Below, one piece after another: positions 32,351-42,543 of a DNA stretch of 64,000 bases. The stretch covers positions 80,507-144,506 of the forward strand of contig NZ_JAPCID010000003.1 of NCBI RefSeq assembly GCF_027587175.1, given 5' to 3'. How positions within the stretch are numbered: position 1 is the first letter of the stretch; every line of letters starts with the position of its first letter. The notes under the pieces were generated by a model. It ran no database searches and had not been told where the DNA came from. It saw nothing but the letters and a program-made list of their open reading frames with translations. The position numbers and the translations under genes were made by a program. The stretch comes from Solirubrobacter deserti. Lineage in GTDB: Bacteria; Actinomycetota; Thermoleophilia; Solirubrobacterales; Solirubrobacteraceae.

Positions 32351-33553
32351 CTAGGCGGCCTCGAGGCGATTCGCGATCATCTTGGCGATTGCCAGGGACG
32401 AGGTCGCGGCCGGGGACGGGGCGTTGCGGACGTGCAGGACGCCCGGGCCGGAGGCGAAGGCGAAGTCGTCGAGCAAGGCGCCGGAGCGGTCGACGGCTTG
32501 GGCGCGGATGCCGGCGGGGCCCGGCTCGACGTCGTCGGTGGTCAACGCCGGGACGTAGTCGGCGCACGCGCGCACGAAGGTGCTCTGGCGGGCGGCGAAG
32601 TTCATCTCGGACAGGCCCGTGCGCCAGAAGCGGCGGGCCATCCGCCAGGTGCCGGGCCAGCGCAAGGTCGCGCCGATGTCAAAGCGGTTCAGGGTCCGCA
32701 GTGAATACGCGGAGCGGCCGGGCGACAACAAGGCCGTGGGGCCGAGCCACACGTCGCCGGAGATCGTCTTGCTCAGGTGGACGCCGAGGAACGGCAGCGA
32801 CGGATCCGGGACCGGGTAAATCAGGCCGCGGACGAGCTCACGGGCCGCGGGCTTCAGCTTCAGGTAGCCGCCGCGGAAGGGGACGATTCTCGGGTTCTCG
32901 TCTTCGCCGCTGCGTTCGGCGAGCCGGTCGGACCACAGGCCGGCGCAGGCCACAGCGCGCGCCGCCGGAATGTCGCCGGCGCTGGTGGAGACGACCGTCG
33001 TCCCACCGGAGCGGGTGATCGCCCGCACCGACACGCCCGTCTGGATGGTCGCGCCCAGGGACTCGATCTCCGTCGCCATCACGCGGGCGACGGCGGCGAA
33101 GTCGACGATGCCCGTCTCAGGGCTGAGCAGGGCCGCGGCGCCCACCGCGTGGGGCTCGATCTCGGGGATCTCCGCGCCGGAAAGGCGGCGGAGGCCCGGG
33201 ACGCCGTTCTCGATCCCTCGGCGCTCGAGCTCGTCGAGGGCGGGGAGCTCCGACGGGTTGCGGGCGATGATCAGCTTGCCGCACTTCTCGTAGGGCACCC
33301 CGTGGGCGTCGCAGTACCGGTAGAGCTCGTTGCGGCCCTCGGTGCAGAGCTGGGCCTTCAGCGATCCTGGCTTGTAGTAGATGCCCGCGTGCACCACGCC
33401 GGAGTTGTGGCCGGTCTGGTGGGGGGCGATCTGCGGCTCGCGTTCCAACACCAACACGCGGGAGCCGGGCGAGCGCAGCAGCAGTTCGCGGGCCGTCGCG
33501 AGGCCGAGGATGCCCGCGCCGACGACGACCGTGTCCCAGGACGCGTCGCTCAA
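32351..33553 (-). CDS. lhgO: L-2-hydroxyglutarate oxidase family
   Basis: The 400-residue flavoprotein has the FAD Rossmann motif VVVGAGILGLATAREL, HQTGHNSGVVHAGIYYKPGS and GVHLSKTISGDVWLGPTALL. These are hallmarks of the LhgO/L2HGDH group in the DAO superfamily. The family oxidises L-2-hydroxyglutarate (or a similar hydroxy-acid) to 2-oxoglutarate, passing electrons to oxygen or quinone. It starts at TTG 33553, overlapping the dehydratase stop (TTGA). Linkage to a sugar-acid dehydratase suggests work in one catabolic pathway. Confidence 0.82.
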   Translation of the reverse strand: MSDASWDTVVVGAGILGLATARELLLRSPGSRVLVLEREPQIAPHQTGHNSGVVHAGIYYKPGSLKAQLCTEGRNELYRYCDAHGVPYEKCGKLIIARNPSELPALDELERRGIENGVPGLRRLSGAEIPEIEPHAVGAAALLSPETGIVDFAAVARVMATEIESLGATIQTGVSVRAITRSGGTTVVSTSAGDIPAARAVACAGLWSDRLAERSGEDENPRIVPFRGGYLKLKPAARELVRGLIYPVPDPSLPFLGVHLSKTISGDVWLGPTALLSPGRSAYSLRTLNRFDIGATLRWPGTWRMARRFWRTGLSEMNFAARQSTFVRACADYVPALTTDDVEPGPAGIRAQAVDRSGALLDDFAFASGPGVLHVRNAPSPAATSSLAIAKMIANRLEAA

Positions 33554-35223
33554 TGGATCGCGGGCTCCGGGACCCCGCCGGCGCCGTGGAGGAAGTCGAA
33601 GTCGCAGCCCTGGTGGGCCTGGGTGACGTGCTGGGCGAACAGCTTCGCGTAGCCGCGCTCGGCGGGGAACGCTCGCGGGCGCCACGCGTCGCGGCGGGAC
33701 GACAGCACCTCGGCGGACACCTCGAGGTCGAGGCGGCGGCCGGGCACGTCCAGGGTCACCCGATCACCGGTTTGGATCAAGGCGAGCGGGCCGCCCAGAA
33801 AGGACTCAGGACTGACGTGGAGCACGCACGTACCGTAAGCGGTGCCGGACATGCGCGCGTCGCTGATCCGCACCATGTCACGGACGCCGGCCGCCAGCAG
33901 CTTCTTGGGGATCGGCAGCATGCCCCACTCGGGCATCCCCGGGCCACCCAGCGGTCCGGAGCTGCGGAGCACCAGCACCGACTCGGGCCCCACATCCAAC
34001 GAGGGATCGTCGATGCGCGCGTTCATGTCGTCGTAGTCCTCGAAGACGACGGCCGGGCCGGTGTGCTGCAACAGCTCCGGAGAAGCTGCAGAGGCCTTGA
34101 TGACGCAGCCGTCCGGCGCGAGCGAGCCGTGCAGGATGGCCAGCGCACCCTGCTGCTTGACCGGGTTCTCCAGCGGCCGGATGACGTCGTCGTCCCACAC
34201 CTGCGCGCCCGCCAGCGTCTCGTGCAGAGAGTGGCCGGAGACGGTGGGGACGTCGTGCAACTGCAAGCGCGACATCAATCCGCGCAGGCCGCCGGCCTCG
34301 AAGAAGTCCTGCATCAGGTACTGCCCGCTGGGCCGCAGGTTCGCGAGCACGGGCACCTCGCGGGAGAGCTCGTCGAAGCGCCGCAACGACACGTCGATGC
34401 CGGCGCGCCCCGCCATGGCGATCAGGTGGATCACCGCGTTGGTGGAGCCGCCCAAGGCCAATACGACCTTGATCGCGTTCTCGAACGAGTCCAACGACAG
34501 CGGCGGCGCAGGCAAGGACACGATGCGACGGCCGGACGCCACCGCCATACGCGGATGATCCGCATCGGCTGCCGGGATCGACGCCGCGCCCGGCAAGGAC
34601 AACCCGAGCGCCTCCACGGCGGACGTCATGGTCGACGCCGTGCCCATCGTCATGCAGTGGCCGGGCGAACTCGCGATGCGTTCTTCCGCGGAGTGCCAAT
34701 CGTCCTCCGTGATCGTCCCCGCGCGCAGCTCGTCCCAGTACTTCCAGACGTCGCTGCCGCTCCCCAGCGTCCGCCCGCGCCAGGACGCCCGCAGCATCGG
34801 GCCGGCGGGCACGAAGATGAACGGCAGCTGCGCGGACACGGCGCCCATGACCAGCGCGGGAGTCGTCTTGTCGCACCCGCCCAGCAACACGGCGCCGTCG
34901 AAGGGATACGAGCGCAGCAGCTCCTCGGTCTCCATCGCCAACAGGTTCCGATACAGCATCGTGGACGGCTTCATGAACGGCTCGCTCAACGACAGCGCCG
35001 GGACCTCCAACGGAAACCCACCCGCCTGCCAGACGCCGCGCTTGACGCTCTCGGCGCGATCGCGCAGATGCGTGTGACACGGGTTGATCTCGCTCCACGT
35101 GTTGACCACCGCGATCACGGGCTTGCCGCGGAAGTCCTCGCGGTCGAAGCCCATCTGCAACGTCCTCGAGCGGTGCCCGAACGACCGCAGGTCGTCGACG
35201 CCGAACCACCGGTGGCTGCGCAT
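33550..35223 (-). CDS. IlvD/Edd-family dehydratase (sugar-acid type)
   Basis: The 557-residue enzyme carries the three iron-sulphur cysteines C49 (NPCHTHL), C117 (GGCDKTTPA) and C190 (PGHCMTMGTAST). Length and these motifs fit the aldonic-acid branch (arabonate, xylonate, fuconate dehydratases) better than branched-chain IlvD. The ATG at 35223 has GCGAGG about 9 bases upstream; an ATG at 35232 is possible. A divergent RraA-like aldolase and downstream hydroxy-acid oxidase support a catabolic role. The substrate is unproven. Confidence 0.82.
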   Translation of the reverse strand: MRSHRWFGVDDLRSFGHRSRTLQMGFDREDFRGKPVIAVVNTWSEINPCHTHLRDRAESVKRGVWQAGGFPLEVPALSLSEPFMKPSTMLYRNLLAMETEELLRSYPFDGAVLLGGCDKTTPALVMGAVSAQLPFIFVPAGPMLRASWRGRTLGSGSDVWKYWDELRAGTITEDDWHSAEERIASSPGHCMTMGTASTMTSAVEALGLSLPGAASIPAADADHPRMAVASGRRIVSLPAPPLSLDSFENAIKVVLALGGSTNAVIHLIAMAGRAGIDVSLRRFDELSREVPVLANLRPSGQYLMQDFFEAGGLRGLMSRLQLHDVPTVSGHSLHETLAGAQVWDDDVIRPLENPVKQQGALAILHGSLAPDGCVIKASAASPELLQHTGPAVVFEDYDDMNARIDDPSLDVGPESVLVLRSSGPLGGPGMPEWGMLPIPKKLLAAGVRDMVRISDARMSGTAYGTCVLHVSPESFLGGPLALIQTGDRVTLDVPGRRLDLEVSAEVLSSRRDAWRPRAFPAERGYAKLFAQHVTQAHQGCDFDFLHGAGGVPEPAIH

Positions 35224-35238
35224 CGTCACCATCCTCGC

Positions 35239-35934
35239 ATGGACGCCCGGACGCTCGACCTCCTCAAACAGGCCAGCACCGCCACCATCTCCACGCAGTT
35301 GCTCAGCCGCGGGCTGCGCAACACCTTCCTGCACGGCGTCAAGCCGCTCACCGACCGCAGGATGGCCGGGCCCGCCTTCACGCTGCGCTACATCCCGGCG
35401 CGCGAGGACCTCGACGTGTTGTCCGTCTATCAGGACTACGACCACCCGCAGCGCAAGGCGGTCGAGACGGTGCCAGAAGGCCACGTCCTGGTCATGGACT
35501 GCCGCGGGCAGGGCCGGGCGGCGTCCGCGGGCGCGATCCTCGCCAAGCGGCTCGAGGTGCGCGGAGCCGGAGGGCTCGTGACCGACGGCACCCTGAGAGA
35601 CACGCCCGCGATCGAGACACTCGACCTGCCGGTCTACGCCCAGGGCGCGAGCCCGCTCACCAACCTGGCGCAGCACCACGCCGTGGACATCAACGTGCCG
35701 ATCGGCTGCGCCGAGGTCGCGATCTATCCGGGCGACATCCTGGTCGGCGACGGCGAGGGCGTCGTGTGTGTGCCGCAGGAGCTGGCGACCGAGGTCGCGG
35801 AGGCGGCGTACGAGCAGGAGCGGCTGGAGGAATGGATCGCCGCCGAGATCGCCACCGGCAAGCCGCTCCGAGGCACGTACCCGCCCGACCGAACCACCCT
35901 GGAGCGCTACCACCAGCAGCGCACCTCGGGCTAG
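35239..35934 (+). CDS. RraA-like / HMG-aldolase family protein
   Basis: The product has 231 residues: TATISTQLLSRGLRNTFL, then GAILAKRLEVRGAGGLVTDG (substrate/metal site of the HMG/CHA aldolases) and VPIGCAEVAIYPGDILVGDG. The family includes 4-hydroxy-4-methyl-2-oxoglutarate aldolase and other pyruvate-releasing lyases, plus RraA regulators. Next to a sugar-acid dehydratase it probably splits the keto-acid product. Only 15 bp separate its start from the divergent dehydratase start, and no Shine-Dalgarno is seen. Confidence 0.75.
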   Translation: MDARTLDLLKQASTATISTQLLSRGLRNTFLHGVKPLTDRRMAGPAFTLRYIPAREDLDVLSVYQDYDHPQRKAVETVPEGHVLVMDCRGQGRAASAGAILAKRLEVRGAGGLVTDGTLRDTPAIETLDLPVYAQGASPLTNLAQHHAVDINVPIGCAEVAIYPGDILVGDGEGVVCVPQELATEVAEAAYEQERLEEWIAAEIATGKPLRGTYPPDRTTLERYHQQRTSG

Positions 35935-36163
35935 CCGCACCCGAAGAGACGTGCGGGCATGAAGGCGGGCCGGGCCCCGGCGAGCGAAGCTACGTCTCGT
36001 GCTGAAGCGATCCTCCTCCCCGCTCAACAGCCACGCCGCGGCCGCCAATGCGCTTTCACCGGCGGTCGACGCGCGCGTTCCTGGCAGCGCAGCCAGCGAC
36101 GCACCCAGCGCACAGCCTGACCAGCTGAGCGCGCTCATCTTCTAGACAGACTCCCCGCAGCGT

Positions 36164-36190
36164 GAGCTGAGCCCCCCAAGGGCTCAGCTC
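36164..36190. promoter_or_regulatory. Perfect 11-bp inverted repeat before GNAT gene
   Basis: GAGCTGAGCCC (36164-36174) and GGGCTCAGCTC (36180-36190) pair perfectly around CCCAA. It ends 24 bases before the GNAT ATG. There is no U-tract, so it may be an operator or translation-control hairpin rather than a terminator. The rest of the 280-bp gap after the RraA-like gene holds nothing clear. Confidence 0.45.
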
Positions 36191-36214
36191 CGCCGCTAGG
36201 GTCCCGCCATCACG

Positions 36215-36970
36215 ATGGATGACGCGGAGCTCAAACGGCGCCTGTGGGACGGCTTCGCCTCGCTGCAGACGCTGCTCGGGGGAAGTGCGAAGAACGGGTT
36301 CGTCCTCGAGCGCGACGGCCTGATGGCGTCGGTGGTCCCGAGCGCGCCCGACTCCCCGGCGCTGAACGCCGCCGTGGCGCTCAAGCCGGACATGGCGCTG
36401 CACATGCTCGACGAGCTGGAGGTCCGCTACGGCGACGCCGGCGTGCGCCGCTGGGCGATCTGGGTCGACGGCAGCGCGCGCGGCGTCACGTCCGAGCTGC
36501 GGCACGCGGGCCTCGCCATCGCGTCCGCCTCCCCCGGCATGGGCGCGGCGCTGGAGGACCTCAAGATCGACCTCACGACGGCCAACCCGCGTCCGAATGC
36601 CGACCTGCGCACCGTCGGGCGGGTCAACGACCTCGCCTACGGGAACGTCGACAGCCGGCTGGAACGCACGCTCGCGACCTTGCACGAGGGCACGCTGCGC
36701 GGCTACAAGGCCGACCTCAACGGCGCGCCCGCCGCGGTCGCGCTCGCGCTGCACCACGGGCAGGACTGCGGCGTCTCGTTCGTGGCGACCGTCCCGAAGG
36801 CGAGACGCCAGGGCCTGGCGACGCAGGTGATGCGCAGCGCGCTCGCGGATGCCCAACGCTTCCAGCTCACCACTATCACGCTGCAGGCCACCGAGCTAGG
36901 GGAACGTCTGTACCAACAGCTGGGTCTAAGACGCCTCTGTCCGATGGAGTTGTGGGAACGGCGACGCTGA
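36215..36970 (+). CDS. GNAT-family N-acetyltransferase
   Basis: The 251-residue protein has an unassigned N-terminal ~130 residues and a C-terminal GNAT fold. Acetyl-CoA motif A is VPKARRQGLATQVMRSAL (R/Q-x-x-G-x-A), and TITLQATELGERLYQQLG is the typical last strands and helix. The substrate amine cannot be predicted. Confidence 0.8.
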   Translation: MDDAELKRRLWDGFASLQTLLGGSAKNGFVLERDGLMASVVPSAPDSPALNAAVALKPDMALHMLDELEVRYGDAGVRRWAIWVDGSARGVTSELRHAGLAIASASPGMGAALEDLKIDLTTANPRPNADLRTVGRVNDLAYGNVDSRLERTLATLHEGTLRGYKADLNGAPAAVALALHHGQDCGVSFVATVPKARRQGLATQVMRSALADAQRFQLTTITLQATELGERLYQQLGLRRLCPMELWERRR

Positions 36971-36992
36971 CGTCGTACGTTAGTTGGGACGG

Positions 36993-38528
36993 ATGGCGAG
37001 TGTTGCCGAACGGCACGAACAGCACACCGGGAACGGCGGGCCCCCGCCGCGGCACCTGCGACCGGACCTCAAGAGCCGCCTGATCACCTCGGTCCGGCGC
37101 GCGCTGTCGATCCTGCTGGTGGTCGCCGCGACGTGCGGCGGCGCCTACCTCGCGCTGGTCGCCTACAACCAGAGCTCGACGCTGTCGGTGGGCGAGATCC
37201 GCATGTCCGTGTCACCCGGGCATCGCGGCGCGCTCGACGTCTACGTCCCGCTCGTGGACTGGGGTGCGCGCTTTGAGGCGATCCGGGCGCCGCTGCGCCT
37301 GCGGGTCGACCTGCAGACGATCAACCGCGGCGTCGCGACCGGGCTCGCGCAGGGGCAGTCGCTCGACATCGACCGGGTGCGGATCGAGGCGCAGGAGGCG
37401 CTCAGGAGCTTCATCATCCGGCTGATCCTGCTGACGGTCGGCGCGGGAGCGGCGCTCGGGCTGCTGACCGCGTTCGCCATCCGCAGCCGGGTCCTGCGGC
37501 TCAGATGGACAGCGCCGACGTCCGTCCTGACCGCGGTGGGGATCGGTGTCGCGATGGTGGCGCTGATCCCGCCGCGCGGCGAGATCTCCGACCCGCAGTA
37601 CTACGCGCACGGCCCGGACATCCCGCGCGCGCTCGAGGCGGTGGAGGCCGCGCAGCGCACACCGGGGGTGCTCGACCAGGAGCTCGACGCCCAGCTCGTC
37701 GGCCTTGCGCGGCTCGTGATCGACCCGGGCCGGCGGCAGAGCCTGGCCGGCCAGCCGACCATCACCGTCGCCTCGGACCTGCACAACAACGCGGTGGCGC
37801 TGGACGTGCTCGAACGCGCCAGCGACGATGGTCCGCTGTTCTTCGTCGGCGACCTGACCGACCGCGGCTCGCCGCTGGAGACCGCCCTGGTCCGGCGCGT
37901 CGCGCACGCGGGTGACCCGTTCGTGTTCGTCTCCGGCAACCACGACTCCGACTACCTCTCGCGGGAGCTGGCGGAGGAGGGCGCGATCGTGCTCACGCGC
38001 CGCGGGCGGCTGAAGGCGGACGGCTCCTACGGGCCCGTCATCAACAGGATCGCCGGCCTGCAGGTGGCGGGGTACGACGACCCGTTCGAGCGCCTGAGCT
38101 CGCAGTCGTTCCGCGACCGCTTCGACAACATCCCGCAGCCCGGCATGCCGGAGACGTTCGCCAACTGGCTGCGACCGCTGGTCGGGAAGGTCGACGTCGT
38201 CATGGTCCACGAGCCGCAGCTGCTGAGCACCGCGCTCCAGGTCCTCAAGGACGACCCGCCGGAGCGCCCGCTCGTCTTTCTCGTCGGCCATACGCACGAG
38301 ACCGACGTCGCCACCCAGCCGGGCGTCAGCGTGATCAACGGCGGCTCGATCGGCGCGGGCGGCACCGGCAACCTGACCGAGAGCACCGCGCTCAGCCTCG
38401 CCCGCTTCACGTTCACGCTCAAGCCTTCCTTCCAGCCGCTGGCGGCGGACCTGGTGTCGATCGACCCCGGCACGGGCAACTCCTCCGCACGGCGCGAGAT
38501 CTTGGAGCCGGTAGGGTCGACGCCTTGA
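36993..38528 (+). CDS. Membrane-anchored metallophosphoesterase
   Basis: The ATG at 36993 is preferred over TTG 36984. The 511-residue protein has three hydrophobic segments (about 36-60, 140-162, 175-195). A calcineurin-like phosphoesterase domain follows, with [23 protein letters not shown] and VGHTHE in order, which are the five metal-site blocks. The domain is probably on the outer face. Its stop overlaps the bioA start (TTGA), so it heads the biotin operon. A biotin-related role is not known. Confidence 0.8.
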   Translation: MASVAERHEQHTGNGGPPPRHLRPDLKSRLITSVRRALSILLVVAATCGGAYLALVAYNQSSTLSVGEIRMSVSPGHRGALDVYVPLVDWGARFEAIRAPLRLRVDLQTINRGVATGLAQGQSLDIDRVRIEAQEALRSFIIRLILLTVGAGAALGLLTAFAIRSRVLRLRWTAPTSVLTAVGIGVAMVALIPPRGEISDPQYYAHGPDIPRALEAVEAAQRTPGVLDQELDAQLVGLARLVIDPGRRQSLAGQPTITVASDLHNNAVALDVLERASDDGPLFFVGDLTDRGSPLETALVRRVAHAGDPFVFVSGNHDSDYLSRELAEEGAIVLTRRGRLKADGSYGPVINRIAGLQVAGYDDPFERLSSQSFRDRFDNIPQPGMPETFANWLRPLVGKVDVVMVHEPQLLSTALQVLKDDPPERPLVFLVGHTHETDVATQPGVSVINGGSIGAGGTGNLTESTALSLARFTFTLKPSFQPLAADLVSIDPGTGNSSARREILEPVGSTP

Positions 38529-39727
38529 ACCTCGAGCTGGACCGGACGCGCATCTGGCACCCGTATGGCCCCATTCCCGCCACCACGGCGCCGCTGCCCG
38601 TGGTCTCGGCCGAGGGCGTGCGGCTCAGGCTCGAGGACGGGCGGGAGCTCGTGGACGGCATGGCCTCCTGGTGGTGCGCGATTCACGGGTATCGCCATCC
38701 GGTCATCGACGCTGCCGTCACCGACCAGCTCGGCCGGATGGCGCACGTGATGTTCGGCGGGCTCACGCACGAACCGGCGATCCGGCTCGCCCAGCGCCTG
38801 ACGGACTGGACCGGGCTCGACCATGTGTTCTTCGCCGACTCGGGAAGCGTGAGCGTCGAGGTCGCGATCAAGCTCGTCCTGCAGTCCTGGCACGGTGAGC
38901 GCCGGCAGCTGCTGACCTGGCGCGGCGGCTATCACGGCGACACGTTCGGCGCGATGGCGGTCTGCGACCCGGACGGCGGGATGCACTCGATGTGGAAGGG
39001 ATCGCTGGCCGAGCACGTGTTCGCGCCGCTGCCCGAGTGGACGCCGGAGTGGGAAGCCGAGGTCCGCCGCCTGTTCGACGCGCATGAGCTCGCCGGCGTG
39101 ATCGTGGAGCCGGTCGTCCAGGGCGCGGGCGGCATGCGGTTCCACCCCCGCGAGTGCGTGCAGCTGCTGCGCGAGCTCTGCGACGAGCACGGCGTGCCGC
39201 TCATCCTGGACGAGATCGCGACCGGCTTCGGCCGCACCGGCACGCTGTTCGCCGCCGCCGAGCTGGCCGACGTGCTGTGCCTCGGCAAGGCGCTCACCGG
39301 CGGCTACATGACGCTCGCCGCCACGCTCTGCCGCGCGGAGCTCGCGGAACGGATTGACGGGCCGCTCATGCACGGCCCGACGTTCATGGCCAACCCGCTG
39401 GCCGCGTCCGCGGCGCTCGCCTCCACCGGGCTGCTCGAGGACGGCGGCTGGAAGGACGACGTCGCACGGATCGAGCGCGGGCTGGCGCAGCTGCACGACG
39501 CGCGCGAGCTGCCCGGAGTGAAAGACGTCCGCGTGAAGGGCGCGATCGGCGTCATCCAGCTCGACCACCCGATCGACGGGGTCGCGGCCACCCGGGCGGC
39601 GGTCGAGCACGGTGTGTGGCTGCGTCCGTTCCGGGACCTCGTGTACACGATGCCTCCCTACGTGACCGACGACGAGGACATCGCGCGCATCTGCGCCGCG
39701 GCCATCGCGGGAGCGGCGGCCGGATGA
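38525..39727 (+). CDS. bioA: Adenosylmethionine-8-amino-7-oxononanoate aminotransferase
   Basis: The 400-residue PLP enzyme converts KAPA to DAPA using SAM as amino donor. Visible are IWHPYGPI at the start, [43 protein letters not shown], and the PLP lysine in [12 protein letters not shown]. Full family length is slightly short (usual 420-430). TTG 38525 overlaps the phosphoesterase stop. It is the first of bioA-D-B-bsaP-F, all coupled. Confidence 0.93.
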   Translation: MNLELDRTRIWHPYGPIPATTAPLPVVSAEGVRLRLEDGRELVDGMASWWCAIHGYRHPVIDAAVTDQLGRMAHVMFGGLTHEPAIRLAQRLTDWTGLDHVFFADSGSVSVEVAIKLVLQSWHGERRQLLTWRGGYHGDTFGAMAVCDPDGGMHSMWKGSLAEHVFAPLPEWTPEWEAEVRRLFDAHELAGVIVEPVVQGAGGMRFHPRECVQLLRELCDEHGVPLILDEIATGFGRTGTLFAAAELADVLCLGKALTGGYMTLAATLCRAELAERIDGPLMHGPTFMANPLAASAALASTGLLEDGGWKDDVARIERGLAQLHDARELPGVKDVRVKGAIGVIQLDHPIDGVAATRAAVEHGVWLRPFRDLVYTMPPYVTDDEDIARICAAAIAGAAAG

Positions 39728-40311
39728 GGGTCGTCGTGACCGGCACCGACACGGGGGTCGGCAAGACGTGGGTGAGCGCCGCCATCGCCCGCCCCGGCGA
39801 CGCCTACGTCAAGGCCGCGCAGACCGGCGACGACGATGACGCGGCGACCGTGCGCGAGCTGAGCGGCGCCGAGGTGCACACGCTCGCGCGCTACCCGGAG
39901 CCGCTCGCGCCCGCCACCGCGGCGCGGCGGGCCAAGATGCCGACCGTCCCCATGGCCGAGGTCGCGCACTTCGTGCAGCAGCTCGAGCACGAGCGCGTGA
40001 TCATCGAGGGTGCCGGCGGGCTGCTCGTGCAGCTCGACGACCAGGGCGGGACGATCGCCGATGTCGCGCATGTGCTCGACGCGCCGCTGATCGTGGTCGC
40101 GCGCGCGGGCCTGGGCACGCTCAATCACACGGCGCTGACCGTCGAGGCGATCGAGCGGCGCGGGCTGCGCTGCCTCGGCCTCGTGATCGGCGCCTGGCCG
40201 CGCGACCCCGACCTCGCCGCGCAGTGCAACCTTGAAGACCTCACCCAGATCGCGCCCGTCCTCGGGAGGATCCCGGAGGGAGAATTCACGACCATGGAGA
40301 TCCCCGCATGA
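39724..40311 (+). CDS. bioD: Dethiobiotin synthetase
   Basis: The 195-residue ATP-dependent enzyme closes the ureido ring of DAPA. The P-loop is GTDTGVGKT (7-15), followed by [13 protein letters not shown] and [11 protein letters not shown]. The ATG overlaps the bioA stop. It is slightly short for the family (about 220) but all the motifs are intact. Confidence 0.92.
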   Translation: MRVVVTGTDTGVGKTWVSAAIARPGDAYVKAAQTGDDDDAATVRELSGAEVHTLARYPEPLAPATAARRAKMPTVPMAEVAHFVQQLEHERVIIEGAGGLLVQLDDQGGTIADVAHVLDAPLIVVARAGLGTLNHTALTVEAIERRGLRCLGLVIGAWPRDPDLAAQCNLEDLTQIAPVLGRIPEGEFTTMEIPA

Positions 40312-41297
40312 TTCTCGACATCGCCCGTGAGCAGGTCCTGGAGCGGGGCGTCGGCCTGGACGAGGCGCAGACGCTCGAGGTCCTGCGGCTCCCGGATGAG
40401 CGTGTCGATGACGCGCTCGAGCTCGCCCACGAGGTCCGCATGCGCCATTGCGGGCCGGAGGTGGAGGTCGAGGGCATCGTCTCCATCAAGACCGGCGGCT
40501 GCCCCGAGGACTGCCATTTCTGCAGCCAGTCCGGCCGCTTCGAGACGCCCGTGCGGGCCGTCCGGCTGGACATCCCCAGCCTCGTCGAAGCGGCCCGCCA
40601 GACCGCGGCCACCGGCGCGACCGAGTTCTGCATCGTCGCCGCCGTACGCGGCCCGGACGAGCGGTTGATGGCGCAGGTGCGCGAGGGCGTGAAGGCGATC
40701 CACGACAACGTCGAGATCAACGTCGCGTGCTCGCTCGGCATCCTCACCCGCGAGCAGGGCGAGGAGCTGCGCGACCTCGGCGTGCACCGCTACAACCACA
40801 ACCTCGAGACGGCCCGCAGCCACTTCGGCCACGTCGTCACCACGCACACGTGGGAAGAGCGCTGGGAGACGCTGCAGCTCGTGCGCGAGATGGGGATGGA
40901 GGTCTGCTGCGGCGGGATCATCGGCATGGGCGAGACGCTCGAGCAGCGCGCCGAGCTGGCCGCGCAGTTCGCCGCGCTGAACCCCGACGAGGTGCCGCTG
41001 AACTTCCTCGACCCCCGGCCGGGCACGCCGTTCGCCGGCCTCGAGCCGGTGCCGGCGATGGACGCGCTGCGGACGATCGCGGCCTTCCGCCTCGCGCTCC
41101 CGCGGACCATCCTGCGCTTCGCCGGCGGCCGGGAGCTGACGCTCGGCGACCTGGGCGCGCGCCAGGGCATGGTCGGCGGCATCAACGCCGTGATCGTCGG
41201 CAACTACCTGACGACGCTCGGCCGTGACCCGCAGGAGGACCTGGACCTGCTGGCCGAGCTGTCGATGCCGGTGAAGGAGCTGAGCAAGACGCTGTGA
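40308..41297 (+). CDS. bioB: Biotin synthase
   Basis: The 329-residue radical-SAM enzyme inserts sulphur into dethiobiotin. It has the SAM-cluster CPEDCHFC (C65, C69, C72) after GIVSIKTGG, the YNHNLETA segment, and [10 protein letters not shown]. Residues of the auxiliary cluster are in the expected Cys positions. The ATG overlaps bioD. The following 52-codon gene encodes its probable auxiliary protein. Confidence 0.95.
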   Translation: MILDIAREQVLERGVGLDEAQTLEVLRLPDERVDDALELAHEVRMRHCGPEVEVEGIVSIKTGGCPEDCHFCSQSGRFETPVRAVRLDIPSLVEAARQTAATGATEFCIVAAVRGPDERLMAQVREGVKAIHDNVEINVACSLGILTREQGEELRDLGVHRYNHNLETARSHFGHVVTTHTWEERWETLQLVREMGMEVCCGGIIGMGETLEQRAELAAQFAALNPDEVPLNFLDPRPGTPFAGLEPVPAMDALRTIAAFRLALPRTILRFAGGRELTLGDLGARQGMVGGINAVIVGNYLTTLGRDPQEDLDLLAELSMPVKELSKTL

Positions 41298-41452
41298 GCT
41301 TCTGTCCCGGATGCGGGAAGAGCGACGCGGGGCACGAGAGCTGCGTCCGCCCGCTCGATCCGCCGCGCTTCTGCATCCACTGCGGGCGCAAGCTGAAGGT
41401 CCAGGTGCTGCCGACGGGGTACGTGGCGACGTGCGTCCGCTGCCCGACGTAG
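41294..41452 (+). CDS. bsaP: Biotin synthase auxiliary protein BsaP
   Basis: This 52-residue cysteine-rich gene starts at GTG 41294, overlapping the bioB stop. Cysteines lie at 4, 7, 17, 27, 30, 47 and 50: CPGCGK, C17, [12 protein letters not shown], then [13 protein letters not shown]. Size, PPRFC..CGR..KVQV.PTG pattern and the place right after bioB match mycobacterial BsaP (Rv1590). BsaP is required for BioB activity, probably by serving its iron-sulphur cluster. The gene is short and overlaps bioF, so automated annotation may miss it. Confidence 0.82.
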   Translation: MSFCPGCGKSDAGHESCVRPLDPPRFCIHCGRKLKVQVLPTGYVATCVRCPT

Positions 41453-42543
41453 AGCCGTCGCTGAGGCGGTTCCTGCGCGAGATCGAGTCCGCGCAGGGGC
41501 CGACGGTCACGCTCGACGGCCGCGAGGTGACGCTGCTGTGCTCGAACGACTACCTCGGGCTGGCGGGTGATCCGCGCGTGGCCGAGGCGGCCGCGGAGGC
41601 GGCGCTGCGCTGGGGCGCGGGCGCCGGCTCCTCGCAACTCGTCTCCGGCCATATGAGCATTCACCGCGAGCTGGAGGAGCGGCTCGCGGAGCTCAAGGGC
41701 ACCGAGGCCTGCGTGCTGTTCGGCTCGGGCTATCTGGCCAACACGGGCGTCGTCGCGGCGCTCGCCAGCGACGGCGTGGTCGCGAGCGACGCGCTCAACC
41801 ACGCGTCGATCATCGACGGCTGCCGGCTCGCGCGGGCGCGTACGCACGTGTACGCGCACGGGGACGTTCCTGTCGGCGCTGACGTGATCGTCACCGACGC
41901 GGTGTTCTCCATGGACGGCGACGTCGCGGACCTGACCGCGCTGGTGGAGACGGGCGCGCGGGTGATCGTCGACGAGGCGCACGCGACCGGCGTGATCGGG
42001 CGCGAGGGCCGGGGGCTGGTGCACGAGCTCGGGCTCCAGGACCACGTCATCACCGTGGGTACGTTGGGCAAGGCGCTGGGCTCCTACGGCGCGTTCGTGT
42101 GCTGCTCGCGCGAGGTCGCGGACTACCTGGTCAACCGAGCGCGGACGATGATCTACTCGACCGCGCTCCCCCCGCCGTCGATCGGGGCGGCGCTCAAGGC
42201 GCTGGACCTGATGGACGCGGAGCTCGTGAGCCGGCTGCACGCCAACGCGCGGGTGCTGCGGGACGCGCTGGGCGTGGAGGTGTCAGACATGCCGATCGTG
42301 CCGCTGGTGATCGGCGAGGCCGACGAGGCGATGGCGCTGTGCGAGGCCGCGCTGGAGGACGGCGTGTTCGTCCAGGCCATCCGCCCACCCACCGTGCCGG
42401 ACGGGACGTCCCGCTTGCGGGCGGTCGCCACGGCCGCTCACAACCCGGCAACACTGGCCGCATTGCGTGAGAACCTCATGAGCTATCGTGTCCGCCGAAG
42501 GGAAGTAGTCCCGACGGGTGGCGTTCGTCAGCACGGTCAATAG
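41431..42543 (+). CDS. bioF: 8-amino-7-oxononanoate synthase
   Basis: GTG 41431 is chosen, overlapping bsaP by 22 bases. The 370-residue PLP enzyme joins pimeloyl-thioester and alanine. It has LLCSNDYLGLAGDP, FGSGYLANTGV, VIVDEAHATGVIG and the PLP lysine in VGTLGKALGSYGAFV. The last ~18 residues (after ENLMSYRV) are not like the family and are the translation of the 5' strand of a riboswitch for the next gene. Confidence 0.93.
   Translation: MRPLPDVEPSLRRFLREIESAQGPTVTLDGREVTLLCSNDYLGLAGDPRVAEAAAEAALRWGAGAGSSQLVSGHMSIHRELEERLAELKGTEACVLFGSGYLANTGVVAALASDGVVASDALNHASIIDGCRLARARTHVYAHGDVPVGADVIVTDAVFSMDGDVADLTALVETGARVIVDEAHATGVIGREGRGLVHELGLQDHVITVGTLGKALGSYGAFVCCSREVADYLVNRARTMIYSTALPPPSIGAALKALDLMDAELVSRLHANARVLRDALGVEVSDMPIVPLVIGEADEAMALCEAALEDGVFVQAIRPPTVPDGTSRLRAVATAAHNPATLAALRENLMSYRVRRREVVPTGGVRQHGQ

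Noticed and set aside
33550..35223. Branched-chain amino-acid dihydroxy-acid dehydratase ilvD
   Set aside because: Neighbours are catabolic and the motif pattern fits the sugar-acid branch, so the ilvD symbol is not used.
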